A stretch of DNA of 64,000 bases from Alphaproteobacteria bacterium (GCA_005884685.1 VBAH01000058.1:62001-126000); one strand, 5' to 3'; counted from the stretch's first letter, positions 33,671 to 43,185 are shown. Program-made: numbers and translations. Notes: generated from the letters alone by a model not told the origin.

Positions 33671-34891
33671 TCAGCGTCGTGTCGCAAGCGGGACGACGTT
33701 GTGCAGCTTTTCAAGCCCGGTATCAAGGAAGCGGCGCAGGTTGCGCGCGGCCTGACGGATGCGTTGCTCGTTCTCGACCAGCGCGATGCGCACGAAGCCT
33801 TCGCCATGCTCGCCGAAGGCGACGCCGGGCGACACCGCGATCTCTGCTTTTTCGACCAGCAACTTGGAGAATTCGAGACTGCCCATTTCGCGGAACGGCT
33901 CAGGCAGCGGCGCCCAGGCAAACATCGAGGCGGCCGGCGCCGGGATCGCCCAGCCGGCGCGGCCGAACGAATCGACCAGCGCGTCGCGCCGCTTCTTGTA
34001 GGTCGCGCGCATGTCGTGAATGCAGTCCTCGGGGCCGTTGAGCGCGGCGGTGGCGGCGGCCTGGATCGGCGTGAACGCCCCGTAATCGAGGTACGACTTC
34101 ACGCGCGCGAGCGCCGCGATGATGCGCTCGTTGCCGACCGCAAAACCCATGCGCCAGCCCGGCATCGAGAAAGTCTTGGACATCGAGGTGAACTCCACCG
34201 TCACGTCCATGGCGCCGTTCACTTCGAGCACGGACGGCGGCGGGTTTTTGTCGTCAAAATAGACCTCTGCGTAGGCGAGGTCGGACAGGATGAACAACCC
34301 GTGCTTCTTCGCGAAGGCGACGAGGTCCCTGTAGAAATCGAGCGTGGCGACATGCGCGGTCGGATTGGACGGATAGCAGACCACGATTGCGAGCGGCTTC
34401 GGGATCGAATGGATCACGGCGCGCTCGAGCGCGTGGAAATAGTCCGCGTTCGCCTCGGCCGGGACCGAGCGGATCACGCCGCCCGCCATCAGGAAACCGA
34501 ACGCATGGATCGGGTAGCTCGGATTTGGGCACAGCACGATATCGCCCGGCGCCGAGATCGCCTGCGCGACATTGGCAAAGCCTTCCTTGGAGCCGAGTGT
34601 CGCAACCACCTGGGTTTCCGGGTTCAGCTTTACGCCGAAGCGACGGCCGTAGTAGCTCGCCTGCGCCTTGCGCAGGCCGGGAATCCCGCGCGAGGAAGAA
34701 TAGCGGTCGGTGCGCGGCTTGCCGGCCACCTCCCTGAGCTTCTCCAGCACATGAGCCGGCGCCGGCAAGTCCGGATTGCCCATGCCCAAATCGATGATAT
34801 CCGCACCGGCATTGCGCGCCGCGGCCTTGGCGCGGTTGACCTGCTCGAAGACGTAAGGCGGCAGGCGGCGGATGCGGTGAAACTCTTCCAT
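33671..34891 (-). CDS. PLP-dependent aminotransferase (AlaC / LL-DAP aminotransferase-like)
   Basis: A 406-residue class I/II aminotransferase. The N-terminus 'FHRIRRLPPYVFEQVNRAKAAARNAGADIIDLGMGNPD' is typical of the AlaC-like group. 'YPSNPTAHVA' binds the substrate carboxylate and PLP. Lys239 in 'SMSKTFSMPGWRMGF' is the PLP-anchoring residue. In this lineage the gene always neighbours hom and is variously called alanine or LL-diaminopimelate aminotransferase; the sequence alone does not settle the substrate. It begins the minus-strand unit aminotransferase-hom-glpX-GNAT. Confidence 0.9.
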   Translation of the reverse strand: MEEFHRIRRLPPYVFEQVNRAKAAARNAGADIIDLGMGNPDLPAPAHVLEKLREVAGKPRTDRYSSSRGIPGLRKAQASYYGRRFGVKLNPETQVVATLGSKEGFANVAQAISAPGDIVLCPNPSYPIHAFGFLMAGGVIRSVPAEANADYFHALERAVIHSIPKPLAIVVCYPSNPTAHVATLDFYRDLVAFAKKHGLFILSDLAYAEVYFDDKNPPPSVLEVNGAMDVTVEFTSMSKTFSMPGWRMGFAVGNERIIAALARVKSYLDYGAFTPIQAAATAALNGPEDCIHDMRATYKKRRDALVDSFGRAGWAIPAPAASMFAWAPLPEPFREMGSLEFSKLLVEKAEIAVSPGVAFGEHGEGFVRIALVENEQRIRQAARNLRRFLDTGLEKLHNVVPLATRR

Positions 34892-34964
34892 CGGCGGGGC
34901 TCCTCTGCCCTTTTGCGGCGGCGCAGCGCGCGCCTTGTATCATGGGTTCGGCGGAAAAGGAGGG

Positions 34965-35396
34965 TCAGTTGACCATCTTGGGCGCCGCGACGGGGCCCTT
35001 CTGCTCAGGCACCACCGGATCCTTCTGCGTCTTCTTTGCCGGGGCGGCGACCTTGGCGGACGCTTTCTTGGCCGGCACTGCCGCCTTTTTTGCAGGAGGC
35101 GGGGGCGGCGGATTGGCCAGCTGCTTCTGTTGCTCGCGCAAATTGGTCAGGTCGGTTTCGAGCTTCTTCTGCTCCTCGGTCGTCAATGGTGCGGCCTCGC
35201 GCGTCGGACGCACCTCGTAGACATTCGGGAAGGCCTTGCGCTCGGCCGGCCGTGCCGGCGCGTCCGCGGGAAGGCCGCCCATCTTTTCGGGCAGCACGTC
35301 AAATGTCGATGAGCAGGCCGAGAGCGCCACTGCCAAGGAAAGCAGCAGGGACCCGGCGAGCGGAGCCGAAAGGTTGCGTCGCGCGTTCGATATCAT
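34965..35396 (-). CDS. Putative lipoprotein with Lys/Ala/Pro-rich tail
   Basis: A 143-residue protein with a lipoprotein leader: 'LLLSLAVALSACSS' places the lipobox Cys at about residue 28, so membrane anchoring is predicted. The start at 35396 (MISNARRNLSAP) puts the leader at the N-terminus; the longer frame adds 11 residues. The mature part has a coiled-coil-like stretch (TTEEQKKLETDLTNLREQQKQ). It ends in a low-complexity Pro run and Lys-Ala repeats (PAKKASAKVAAPAKK). No enzymatic domain is seen. It may link membrane and cell wall by charge, but that is speculation. It diverges from phaC. Confidence 0.75.
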   Translation of the reverse strand: MISNARRNLSAPLAGSLLLSLAVALSACSSTFDVLPEKMGGLPADAPARPAERKAFPNVYEVRPTREAAPLTTEEQKKLETDLTNLREQQKQLANPPPPPPAKKAAVPAKKASAKVAAPAKKTQKDPVVPEQKGPVAAPKMVN

Positions 35397-35532
35397 CGCC
35401 GCATAAGTTCGCACTGCAATGCACAACAAGAAGAGTATCTGTCAGGATGGCTTCAAAGAGGTTTATGCCGCTAATATGACGAAACCAAGGACCAAAGTCC
35501 TCAAAACCGACCGCCCGCCGGGCAGGAACCGC

Positions 35533-37383
35533 ATGGACGACAAGACCGCCATCGAGGCGAAGGCGGCTGTGGCGCCGCCGACGGCAGGCGCTATCGATCC
35601 GCCGACCGCGGGCGCGGTCGATATCGAAAAATTCTCGAAGAACATCGCCCGCATGGTCGAGGAAGGTGGCAAGGCGCTCGCCGCGTATCTCAAGCCGCGA
35701 GAGGAAGGCGAGGTCAAGATCGAACCGGCGGACGAGATCGCCGATGTGGTCAAGACGCTCGGGCAAGTCGCGGAGTACTGGCTATCCGATCCGCAGCGCG
35801 CGGTGGAGGTGCAGACCAGCCTCGGCAAGGCTTATCTCGAGCTGTGGGCGTCGGCGATGCACCGCATGGCCGGCGAGCCCGCCAACCCGGTCGTGCAGCC
35901 GGACCCGAGGGACAAGCGCTTCGCCGATCCCGAATGGTCGTCGAACCAGTTCTACGACTTCCTGAAGCAGGCCTATCTCCTGACCACCCAATGGGCCGAC
36001 CGGCTGGTGAGGAATGCCCCGGACATCGATCAGCACACGCGCCAAAAGGCCGAGTTCTATGTCCGGCAGATCGGCAACGCGATCTCGCCGTCGAACTTCG
36101 TGCCGACCAATCCGGAGCTGATGCGCGACACCTTCAGCGAGAATGCCGAGAATCTCGTCCGCGGGATGAAGATGCTGGCCGAGGACATCGAGGCCGGCCG
36201 CGGCAACCTGAAAATCCGCCAGTCGGATGCATCCAAGTTCGCTCTCGGCAAGAATCTCGCACTCACGCCCGGCAAGGTGATCTTCCAGAACGAGCTGATG
36301 CAGCTGATCCAGTATTCGCCCGCGACCGAGAGCGTGCTGAAGCGTCCGCTGCTGATCATCCCGCCGTGGATCAACAAATTCTACATCCTCGATCTCAATC
36401 CGGAGAAATCCTTCATCAAGTGGTGCGTCGAGCAGGGCCTCACCGTGTTCGTCATCTCCTGGGTCAATCCCGACGCCGAACTCGCGATGAAAAGCTTCGA
36501 GGACTACATGCGCGAAGGCCCGCTGGCCGCGCTCGACGTGATCAGGGAAGTGACCGGCGAGGACGAGGTCAACGCCATCGGTTATTGCGTCGGCGGCACG
36601 CTGATGGCGGTGACGCTCGCCTGGATGGCGGCGAAGGGCGACAAGCGGATCGCCAGCGCGACATTCTTCGCCGCGCAGGTCGACTTTACCTATGCGGGCG
36701 ACCTCATGGTGTTCGTCGACGAGGACCAGCTCAAGACGCTCGAGAAGAACATGGCCGAGCGCGGCTACCTCGAAGGCAAGAAAATGGCCAACGCCTTCAA
36801 CATGCTGCGCTCGAACGACCTGATCTGGCCTTACGTGATCAGCAACTACCTCAAAGGCAAGCAACCTTACCCGTTCGACTTGCTTTACTGGAATTCGGAT
36901 TCGACGCGCATGCCGGCGGCGAACCATTCATTCTATCTGCGCAATTGCTATCTGGAGAATAAGCTCTCCAAAGGCCTCATGGTGGTCGACAATGTGCGCC
37001 TCGATCTCGGGCAGGTCACCATTCCGGTTTACAATCTCGCGACCCGCGAGGATCACATCGCGCCGGCAAAGTCGGCTTTTCTCGGCTCGAAATTCTTCGG
37101 CGGCCCCGTGAAATTCGTGCTCGCGGGCTCAGGCCATATTGCGGGCGTGGTCAATCCGGCCGGCAAGAAACAAAAATACCAGTACTGGACCGGCGACGCT
37201 CCACTCGGCAGCATGGAGAAATGGCTCGAAAAGGCGACCGAACATCCGGGTTCATGGTGGCCCGACTGGTTCGAATGGATCAAGAACCAACATAGCGCGA
37301 CCGTCCCCGCACGCGCGCCCGGCGGCGGCAAATACCAGCCGATCGAGGACGCGCCCGGCAGCTACGTAAAAATGAAGGATTAG
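35533..37383 (+). CDS. phaC: Class I polyhydroxyalkanoate synthase PhaC
   Basis: A 616-residue PHA synthase polymerising hydroxyacyl-CoA into storage granules. The start at 35533 ([10 protein letters not shown]) has AGGA six to nine bases upstream; ATGs at 35419 and 35476 are alternatives. Catalytic residues are Cys352 in the lipase-like box 'GYCVGG', Asp507 in 'TREDHIAP' and His535 in 'GSGHIAGV'. The N-terminal PhaC domain ('[14 protein letters not shown]'-type, here '[18 protein letters not shown]') is complete. Length fits class I, which works without PhaE or PhaR. A phasin gene lies 1.4 kb downstream; phaA/phaB are not in the window. Confidence 0.95.
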   Translation: MDDKTAIEAKAAVAPPTAGAIDPPTAGAVDIEKFSKNIARMVEEGGKALAAYLKPREEGEVKIEPADEIADVVKTLGQVAEYWLSDPQRAVEVQTSLGKAYLELWASAMHRMAGEPANPVVQPDPRDKRFADPEWSSNQFYDFLKQAYLLTTQWADRLVRNAPDIDQHTRQKAEFYVRQIGNAISPSNFVPTNPELMRDTFSENAENLVRGMKMLAEDIEAGRGNLKIRQSDASKFALGKNLALTPGKVIFQNELMQLIQYSPATESVLKRPLLIIPPWINKFYILDLNPEKSFIKWCVEQGLTVFVISWVNPDAELAMKSFEDYMREGPLAALDVIREVTGEDEVNAIGYCVGGTLMAVTLAWMAAKGDKRIASATFFAAQVDFTYAGDLMVFVDEDQLKTLEKNMAERGYLEGKKMANAFNMLRSNDLIWPYVISNYLKGKQPYPFDLLYWNSDSTRMPAANHSFYLRNCYLENKLSKGLMVVDNVRLDLGQVTIPVYNLATREDHIAPAKSAFLGSKFFGGPVKFVLAGSGHIAGVVNPAGKKQKYQYWTGDAPLGSMEKWLEKATEHPGSWWPDWFEWIKNQHSATVPARAPGGGKYQPIEDAPGSYVKMKD

Positions 37384-37870
37384 CCGTTGATCTGCGGCTC
37401 ATATCCCTCAGATGACCCTGTCATGTCTGCTTCGCTCCGAGAGCGACCAATGCTGCGTCGCCCCGAAATGTCGCGTCGCGTTCACGCCGCAACATTCGCC
37501 GAGCAGCTTTCGTCGACGGGTTCGAATCCGATTCATGGGGATGAGTTCGGCAGGCGCTTGATCGTATCAATTTTACAACAGTCATATGCGATCGAGTTGA
37601 CGGGCATCATTCGGGTTGCCGCTTGAATCCCGATCGCTTTAGCATCGGGCTTGTGAGTCGCAGCGAGATCCCAACGTAGTGACGCAGGTTCTGCGGTCGG
37701 CCTTGGCCACCGCACAAGATATGTAACCGGCGCTGAAAGGCGTTGCGCATTCCTCGGTAGCGTCGAGTCGGTCCAACCCGCGGTCCTGCGGGAGCGCACT
37801 GTTGATTCCGCGTCCGACATCGCGCCAGGGGCGGCGTGGCAACCGGGCTCGACGAGCTCGCAGGGGAAGA
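37384..37870. other. Gene-free stretch between phaC and an outer-membrane protein gene
   Basis: About 490 bases with no convincing coding frame; the one short frame at 37387-37626 has no family resemblance or ribosome-binding site. The stretch is slightly less GC-rich than its surroundings around 37565-37600. It must carry the promoter for the outer-membrane protein gene, but I see no clear consensus. A short tRNA T-arm-like string (37518-37529) lacks the rest of a tRNA. Confidence 0.5.
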
Positions 37871-38743
37871 ATGACAATGACTCGTTTCCTTCAGGTGGGC
37901 ATGGCGGCGGCGGCGGCGGCGGCCATCACATTCGGCGCACAGGCCGCGGACATGCCGGTCTACAAGGCGGCGACACCGGCAGTGCCGCCGTCACTAAGCT
38001 GGACCGGCTTCTATCTGGGCATCAACGCAGGCGGCAGCATCGGTACCGACACCACAAGACAGACCGCAACCTTCAGCTCCACAGCTTTGGGGGTAAACGG
38101 GCTCCTCGACAGTTCCGGCCGGTACAATCCAACCGGGTGGGTGGCCGGCGGTCAGATCGGGTTTAACTGGCAGGCGTCCGCGTTCGTTTTCGGCCTCGAA
38201 GCGGATTGGCAATGGAGTTTGCAGCAAGATAGCCGGAACAGTTGCACCCCGGCGGCGACGATTGCATTCTTCGGTGCCGGCGCGAATGGCTTCGGCTACT
38301 GCCTGAGCGGCGAGCAGAAGATCACCAATATCGGTACCGCCCGTGCCCGTGCAGGCCTCGATCGGAACGGCACCTGGTGGTACGTGACCGGCGGCCTTGC
38401 ATGGGGCACGGTCAAGGAGAACGACTCCTTTGCCGGCTCGGCCAATACCACGATCTTTCCGGCTGTCTTGCAGCCCGGTCCATTGCTGCCGGGCGCTGCG
38501 TCCTTCTCCACGACCCGCATGGGCTGGACCGTGGGCGCGGGCGTGGAAACGATGATTGCCGGCGGCTGGTCAGCCAAGCTTGAATATCTCTATGTCGATC
38601 TCGGGAGCATCTCCAATACGCTCCCAATTCCCATCAATCCGGCGTTCGGGCCTGCATTCACCACTGGCGGGGTGGCAATCGCCACGAATACATCGCGCGT
38701 GACAGACAATATCCTGCGCTTCGGCCTGAACTACCGTTTCTGA
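37871..38743 (+). CDS. Outer-membrane beta-barrel protein (Omp25/31, porin-like family)
   Basis: A 290-residue OmpA-type small barrel protein. The ATG at 37871 has AGGGGAAG upstream and gives a Sec leader (RFLQVGMAAAAAAAITFGAQAAD). The mature chain shows alternating beta strands typical of the family: 'WTGFYLGINAGGSIG', 'GWVAGGQIGFNWQASAFVFGLEADWQW', 'GTARARAGLDRNGTWWYVTGGLAWG' and 'WSAKLEYLYVDLG'. It ends in Phe ('DNILRFGLNYRF'), the outer-membrane assembly signal. Two Cys in the middle may form a loop disulfide. Rhizobiales carry many such proteins; the specific role is unknown. Confidence 0.88.
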   Translation: MTMTRFLQVGMAAAAAAAITFGAQAADMPVYKAATPAVPPSLSWTGFYLGINAGGSIGTDTTRQTATFSSTALGVNGLLDSSGRYNPTGWVAGGQIGFNWQASAFVFGLEADWQWSLQQDSRNSCTPAATIAFFGAGANGFGYCLSGEQKITNIGTARARAGLDRNGTWWYVTGGLAWGTVKENDSFAGSANTTIFPAVLQPGPLLPGAASFSTTRMGWTVGAGVETMIAGGWSAKLEYLYVDLGSISNTLPIPINPAFGPAFTTGGVAIATNTSRVTDNILRFGLNYRF

Positions 38744-38778
38744 GGGAGCGACCGGCTGAGGCTGTGTGAGTCCCCAGC

Positions 38779-39252
38779 CTAGCTTGCGAGCTTGAACGGC
38801 TCGGTCATGCCGTTGCGCAGCGGCTCGGTCGTCTCGCTGACGACCTTTTGAGTCAATGCGGTCAAGTCCTTCATCTGAGCGGCAGCGAGTTCCAATTGCC
38901 TGCGCTGATGCGCGAGCGTCGATTCGAGCATCTCGGAGATCGACTTTGCCTCTATTACCTCGCGCGCAAGATCGAATGCCGCGTTCGCATTGGTGCGGGC
39001 GATATCCATCAGTTTGGTGCGGTATTCGGTCGCGCCACGGTTGGCGCAGGAGAACGCTTCGTCGAAAGCCTGGGCCGAATGCTCAACGATACTGGCCATT
39101 TTCTCGTGCGCGTCTTTCGCGCGTGCAACCGATTTCTCGAACAGATCGACCACCGATGTGGGCATTTCGGGCCGGAGCGTGCCGGGATGTTCTTCGGCCA
39201 CAGGCGCGCGGCCGGCCTTGGATGTCCGGGTCTGACTTGCGGTCTCGTTCAT
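38779..39252 (-). CDS. Phasin family protein
   Basis: A 157-residue amphipathic-helix protein coating PHA granules. The start at 39252 (MNETASQTRTSK) has GGGTGGG in front; the longer frame is a shadow. 'VVDLFEKSVARAKDAHEKMASIVEHSAQAFDEAFSCANRGATEYRTKLMDIARTNANAAFDLAREVI' matches the Phasin_2 pattern of helical heptads. 'QRRQLELAAAQMKDLTALTQKV' follows at the C-terminus. It lies near phaC but on the opposite strand, with an outer-membrane protein gene between, so it is probably regulated separately. Confidence 0.88.
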   Translation of the reverse strand: MNETASQTRTSKAGRAPVAEEHPGTLRPEMPTSVVDLFEKSVARAKDAHEKMASIVEHSAQAFDEAFSCANRGATEYRTKLMDIARTNANAAFDLAREVIEAKSISEMLESTLAHQRRQLELAAAQMKDLTALTQKVVSETTEPLRNGMTEPFKLAS

Positions 39253-39332
39253 TTTCCCACCCTTATGTTTGAAACAAACGACAGCGGCCGACGACGTGGC
39301 CACCTCCCAGTCTACTTGATGCTTGGCGGCCC

Positions 39333-39527
39333 TCAGGCCGCTTCGGCGACGGCCCCGGAGTCCTCGACCCATGCGTCGCGCGCGAACCAGCGATGGTTCG
39401 CGTTGCACATCGGGCAATAGGCGTCGGCAAAGAACACCGGCGAACAGGCGAACTTCAGTTGGTCCGCCTCGATCCCGGTCGGAATCGTGCGCCCCGTTGC
39501 GGGGCATTCGATGACCACCCTACCCAT
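39333..39527 (-). CDS. Small cysteine-containing protein, possible zinc ribbon
   Basis: A 64-residue protein starting at ATG 39527 with a strong GGGAGGG ribosome-binding site. Cysteines in 'VVIECPATGRTI' and 'DAYCPMCNANHRWF' (a CPxC pair) plus His could bind a metal, forming a minimal zinc ribbon. Another Cys lies in 'LKFACSPVFF'. Small proteins of this type, beginning with 'CPATG' and ending near 'HxW', are common in Rhizobiales but have no known function. It lies 80 bases upstream of the phasin gene on the same strand. Confidence 0.75.
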   Translation of the reverse strand: MGRVVIECPATGRTIPTGIEADQLKFACSPVFFADAYCPMCNANHRWFARDAWVEDSGAVAEAA

Positions 39528-39742
39528 CAACTCCCTCCCGTCGGATTGTTCTGCCGTTCCACGCACGGCACTCTTGACGCATGAGAGTGATGCGCGCTGG
39601 TTGTGAATCCCGTTTGGCGCTGATGTGAATCCTCAGCGACGATTGGGTGTCCTTTTTCGGGCAGCGCGGAACAACGCAATCGGAATCGCGCACGTGGTTT
39701 CGAGATACCTCCAAACCCCGCGAGTTGCGTCAGACTCCCTCG

Positions 39743-40723
39743 CTAGTCCAACTCCAGCATCAGCCGCATGTTCTGCACCGCCGCGCCCGAGGCACCCTTG
39801 CCGAGATTGTCGAGCCGCGCGACGAGAAGTGCCTGATGGTATTTCTCGCTGCCGAAAACATAGAGCTCGAGCATGTTGGTGTCGTTGAGCGCCTCCGGCT
39901 CGAGCCGCCCGCTCTTCGTCGCGGCATTGTCCAGCGGCATCACCTCCACGTACGTGCTGCCCGCGTAGTACTTGGCGAGCGCGGCGTGAAGATCGCCCCC
40001 GCCCGGCGCACCGGGAAGCGTGTCGAGGTGCAGCGGTACCGAGACCAGCATGCCCTGCCGGTAATCGCCGACCGACGGCACGAAAATCGGCCGTCGCGTG
40101 AGCTTGGCGTGAAGCTGCGTCTCGGGCAGGTGCTTGTGCTCGAAGCCGAGACCGTAGAGTTCGAACGATGGTCCCGTGCCGCCTTCGAACTCGGCGATCA
40201 TCGACTTGCCGCCGCCGGAGTAACCGCTCACCGCGTTGATGGTGATGGGATAGTCGGCGGGCACAAGCCCGGCGTCGACCAGCGGCCTGATCAGCGCCAC
40301 CGCGCCGGTCGGATAGCAACCCGGGTTGGAGACCTTGCGCGCGGTCCGGATCTTGTCCGCCTGGCCGGGCGCAAGCTCGGGAAAGCCGTAGACCCAGTCG
40401 GGCGCGACGCGATGCGCCGTCGAAGCATCGAGCACCTTCGGCGCCGCATTGCCCATACCGTCGATCACCGCGACGGTTTCGCGCGCCGCCTGATCCGGCA
40501 GGCAAAGCACGACGACGTCCACCTCCTCCATCAGCGCGCGCTTGGCGTTTGCGTCCTTGCGCTTTTCCGGCGCAATGCTTTTGACCGCGACGTCATCCTG
40601 CGCATCGAGGCGCTGGCGGATGCCGAGCCCGGTCGTGCCGGCCTCGCCATCGACGAAAACGGCGGGCTTCCGGGCGGAGAGCTTTGTGTGGCCTTGCGGC
40701 TGCTTGCTGTCGACGAGAGTCAT
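39743..40723 (-). CDS. argC: N-acetyl-gamma-glutamyl-phosphate reductase ArgC
   Basis: A 326-residue NADPH-dependent enzyme of arginine synthesis. The start at 40723 has AAGGAAC upstream and gives an N-terminal extension before the Rossmann core 'PAVFVDGEAGTTGLGIRQRL'. Catalytic Cys is in 'SNPGCYPTGAVALIRPL', followed by 'INAVSGYSGGGKSM'. The form is the shorter type 2 ArgC. It stands alone here, 40 bases downstream of the PaiB-like gene on the same strand. Other arginine genes are absent apart from argS. Confidence 0.94.
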   Translation of the reverse strand: MTLVDSKQPQGHTKLSARKPAVFVDGEAGTTGLGIRQRLDAQDDVAVKSIAPEKRKDANAKRALMEEVDVVVLCLPDQAARETVAVIDGMGNAAPKVLDASTAHRVAPDWVYGFPELAPGQADKIRTARKVSNPGCYPTGAVALIRPLVDAGLVPADYPITINAVSGYSGGGKSMIAEFEGGTGPSFELYGLGFEHKHLPETQLHAKLTRRPIFVPSVGDYRQGMLVSVPLHLDTLPGAPGGGDLHAALAKYYAGSTYVEVMPLDNAATKSGRLEPEALNDTNMLELYVFGSEKYHQALLVARLDNLGKGASGAAVQNMRLMLELD

Positions 40724-40763
40724 GGCGCGTTCCTTGGATAGCGGGACATATAGTGCTTTGCTG

Positions 40764-41456
40764 CTACTTCGCAGCAGCCGGGACGAGATCAGCGGCCGGA
40801 CGATGTGATGGCGAAACCTCACGGTACTGCAGCTGCGGCCGCAGCGCGATCATGCGCATCGCGATCGCCTGCGCGGATGGATCGTCCTGCGCGGCAAGCG
40901 CCGTTGCGATCGCCACGTGGTCTTCGTCCGACTTGTGCTGGTTGAGTTTGAAACTGCCCTCGATGTTTTCAATCGTCATTTCCACCGCGACAATCGCCTT
41001 GAGCAGCATCTCGCGCCGCCGGTCGGACACTTTGTCGAGTTTCCAAGGCGGCTTCGGCTCGAGCCAGCTTTCGAACTTCGCGCTCAGCCGCTCGGTATGA
41101 CCCTGCGTATGATCGCCCGGGATCACCCGCACGGGGCCCGACAGGTGCACCGCCTCGTAGAGCCAGGTCGGCACCTGATCGGCGCTCGCGTACCAGTCCG
41201 GCGACACGTACGCGTCGTGTCCCTGCACGGCGACCAGCCAGGTCCCGCCCTTTTCGGCAATCGCGCCGAGCGGATTGGCGCGCGCCACATGGAATTCGAG
41301 CTTCGGCACCTTGCCGTCCTGCTCGATCAGGCGGAACGGTAAATGCGACGCGACCGGGCGTCCGGCATCGCAGGCGATGACCAGGCCGAAGCCGCGCGCC
41401 GCCGCGAACGCGAGGCTTGCGGCGGGGTGCACCTTGAAGGCTGGATTGGCGTACAT
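40764..41456 (-). CDS. FMN-binding PaiB-family protein
   Basis: A 230-residue split-barrel flavin-binding protein of the PaiB/'negative transcriptional regulator' family. 'MYANPAFKVHPAASLAFAAARGFGLVIAC' and 'ASHLPFRLIEQDG' near the N-terminus, 'HVARANPLG' and 'VQGHDAYVSPDWYAS' are family stretches. The start at 41456 is chosen for GGAGAC upstream and because family members begin 'MY'. PaiB itself was linked to control of sporulation and protease genes in Bacillus; an FMN-dependent enzyme role is equally possible. The ribosome-binding site lies inside a perfect hairpin just upstream. It may be cotranscribed with argC. Confidence 0.85.
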   Translation of the reverse strand: MYANPAFKVHPAASLAFAAARGFGLVIACDAGRPVASHLPFRLIEQDGKVPKLEFHVARANPLGAIAEKGGTWLVAVQGHDAYVSPDWYASADQVPTWLYEAVHLSGPVRVIPGDHTQGHTERLSAKFESWLEPKPPWKLDKVSDRRREMLLKAIVAVEMTIENIEGSFKLNQHKSDEDHVAIATALAAQDDPSAQAIAMRMIALRPQLQYREVSPSHRPAADLVPAAAK

Positions 41457-41462
41457 GGCACG

Positions 41463-41489
41463 GTCTCCGGTTCGAGGACCACCGGAGAC
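41463..41489 (-). promoter_or_regulatory. Hairpin covering the ribosome-binding site of the PaiB-like gene
   Basis: On the minus strand a perfect nine-base stem (GTCTCCGGT / ACCGGAGAC) with a nine-base loop ends six bases before the ATG at 41456. The GGAG of the ribosome-binding site is in the 3' arm, so it would be masked when the stem forms. This could limit translation or be a regulator site. Chance is possible but a perfect nine-base stem at this place is unlikely. Confidence 0.5.
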
Positions 41490-41774
41490 TGAGACTACGC
41501 GGATTTTCAAGAGGGTGCCGCGGAGTTGTCTCCGGCGGCAGGTTGATGATCAGACGCGATCAACCGTTACCGCCCGGAAGGGGCGGCGGCGGTTCGAGAT
41601 GGTCGCGATCTGCATCATGGCGGCGCGCTATACCGTGTGACGCCGGGCTGCGTCAAGTTCCCCGGGTTTGTCGCTGATCACGAACGCGTGGTTCATCGCG
41701 CCCGCTGGAAGTGCCTGCCGACGAAAAGCGGAGCCGCCAGAGGCGGCCCCCCCGCGCAAGCGCCGGGCTTGAAG
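41490..41774. other. Gene-free stretch between the PaiB-like gene and tatC
   Basis: With the hairpin region this gives about 320 bases between the PaiB-like start and the tatC stop. I see no coding frame with family resemblance on either strand, only GC-rich sequence. A short 'gccgcc...ggcggc' inverted repeat is at about 41742-41757, which may help end the tatABC transcript. No tRNA or known RNA element is visible. Confidence 0.45.
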
Positions 41775-42599
41775 CTACTCCGCTGCGTTCGGCGCAACGC
41801 CGGCGGCCGCTGCCTTGGCGGCTGCTTCGGCCGCGGCCTTCCGCTCGACGAAGCGCACCGACCAGATCGAGCCTTCGAACAAGAGCATCAGCGGCACCGC
41901 GAGCGAGAGTTGGCTGATCACGTCCGGCGGCGTCAGCACCGCCGCGATCACGAACGCGCCGACGATGAAATAGCGCCGCTTGGAGCGCAGCTGCTCCGAC
42001 GTGATGATGCCGACACGGCCGAGGAGAGTAAGAACCACGGGAAGCTGGAACGCGACGCCGAAGGCAAGCACCAGCCACATCATCAAGTCGAGATATTCGC
42101 CGACTTTGGGCAGGAGTTCGATCTTCGCCTGCCCTGCCCCGCCGAGTTGCTGCATGCCGAGCGAAAAACGCACGATCATCGGCATGACCATGACATACAC
42201 GACGAGCCCGCCGAGCGCGAAGAAGATCGGCGTCGCGACCAGATACGGCGCGAAGGCGCGCCGCTCATGGCGGTACAGCCCCGGCGCGACGAATTTGTAG
42301 ATCTGGCTCGCGACGATCGGGAACGAGATGAAGGCCGCGCCGAACATCGCAAGTTTGAGCTTGGTCCAGAAGAACTCGAGCAGCGCCGTGTAGATGAAGC
42401 GCGTGTTCTCCGAGCCCGCGATCCATTCGAACGGCCAGATCAGGATGTTGTAGATGTCGCCGGCAAAGAAGAAGCAGACGATGAAAGTGAGAAAGAACGC
42501 GACCAGCGCCTTGATCAGCCGCGAGCGCAGCTCGATCAGGTGCTCCATCAGCGGCGCCTTGGTCGCCTCGATCTCCTTCTCGTCCTCTTCGGTCTTCAT
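41775..42599 (-). CDS. tatC: Sec-independent translocase subunit TatC
   Basis: A 274-residue inner-membrane protein with six hydrophobic helices, the receptor for twin-arginine signals together with TatB. '[22 protein letters not shown]' is the conserved N-terminal motif. '[15 protein letters not shown]' and '[19 protein letters not shown]' are also typical, including the functionally important Glu of the periplasmic loop region. The C-terminal tail is Ala-rich ([20 protein letters not shown]). It overlaps tatB by four bases (ATGA). Confidence 0.96.
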   Translation of the reverse strand: MKTEEDEKEIEATKAPLMEHLIELRSRLIKALVAFFLTFIVCFFFAGDIYNILIWPFEWIAGSENTRFIYTALLEFFWTKLKLAMFGAAFISFPIVASQIYKFVAPGLYRHERRAFAPYLVATPIFFALGGLVVYVMVMPMIVRFSLGMQQLGGAGQAKIELLPKVGEYLDLMMWLVLAFGVAFQLPVVLTLLGRVGIITSEQLRSKRRYFIVGAFVIAAVLTPPDVISQLSLAVPLMLLFEGSIWSVRFVERKAAAEAAAKAAAAGVAPNAAE

Positions 42600-43135
42600 G
42601 CGGCCTTGTCTCCCTCGGGCTTGGGAGCAGGCGCTGGTGCGGGTGCGGCCGTGTCGATGAAGTCTTTGGTCTCGGGTGGCGGCGGTAGTTCAGGCATCGG
42701 CACCGACACGTCGACCGCTGGCGCCGGCGCAACCGGTGTGGTGCCGAGCGCGACCGGATCGGTCGGTGTGGTGGTCGGCGTTTGCTGCGGCGGCGCGGTC
42801 GGATCGGAGGGGGGTGTCGTCGGCGATGTGGACGCGGGCGGCGTGGCGGCCGCCGTCGGGTCCTGGATCATCTTCTCCAGTTCGTTCTTGATGTCGGTCG
42901 TGTCGAATGTGGATTTCACCGCCGATGTGGTTTCGTCGAACTGCTTCTTCAGGTCGGCCATTTCGGCTTCGCGCATCGCCTCCTGGAACTGGCCCTGAAA
43001 CTCCGACGCCATGCGACGGATCTTGCCCATCCACTGTCCGACGGTGCGCAGCACGGCCGGCAGCTCCTTCGGCCCGATCACGATGAGCGCGACCACGCCG
43101 ATGATGACGAGCTTGCCCCAGCTGATGTCGAACAT
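42596..43135 (-). CDS. tatB: Sec-independent translocase subunit TatB
   Basis: A 179-residue protein with an N-terminal membrane helix and the diagnostic '[26 protein letters not shown]' start. An amphipathic helix follows ([31 protein letters not shown]). The second half is long and Pro/Thr/Ala-rich, as in many alphaproteobacterial TatB proteins. It forms the signal-binding complex with TatC. The gap to tatA is about 150 bases and contains repeat D1, so tatA may be produced in excess by transcript processing. Confidence 0.95.
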   Translation of the reverse strand: MFDISWGKLVIIGVVALIVIGPKELPAVLRTVGQWMGKIRRMASEFQGQFQEAMREAEMADLKKQFDETTSAVKSTFDTTDIKNELEKMIQDPTAAATPPASTSPTTPPSDPTAPPQQTPTTTPTDPVALGTTPVAPAPAVDVSVPMPELPPPPETKDFIDTAAPAPAPAPKPEGDKAA

Positions 43136-43185
43136 GTTGAGCTAAGCCTTCATTGCCCCGCGGGTCGCGCGCCGATCATCCAACT

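Noticed and set aside
37518-37529. String GGGTTCGAATCC resembling a tRNA T-arm
   Set aside because: The flanking bases do not form the five-base T stem, and there are no acceptor, D or anticodon arms, so no tRNA or tRNA remnant is supported.
37387-37626. Short frame of 79 codons after phaC
   Set aside because: There is no ribosome-binding site, no family resemblance and the start lies three bases from the phaC stop without overlap signs.
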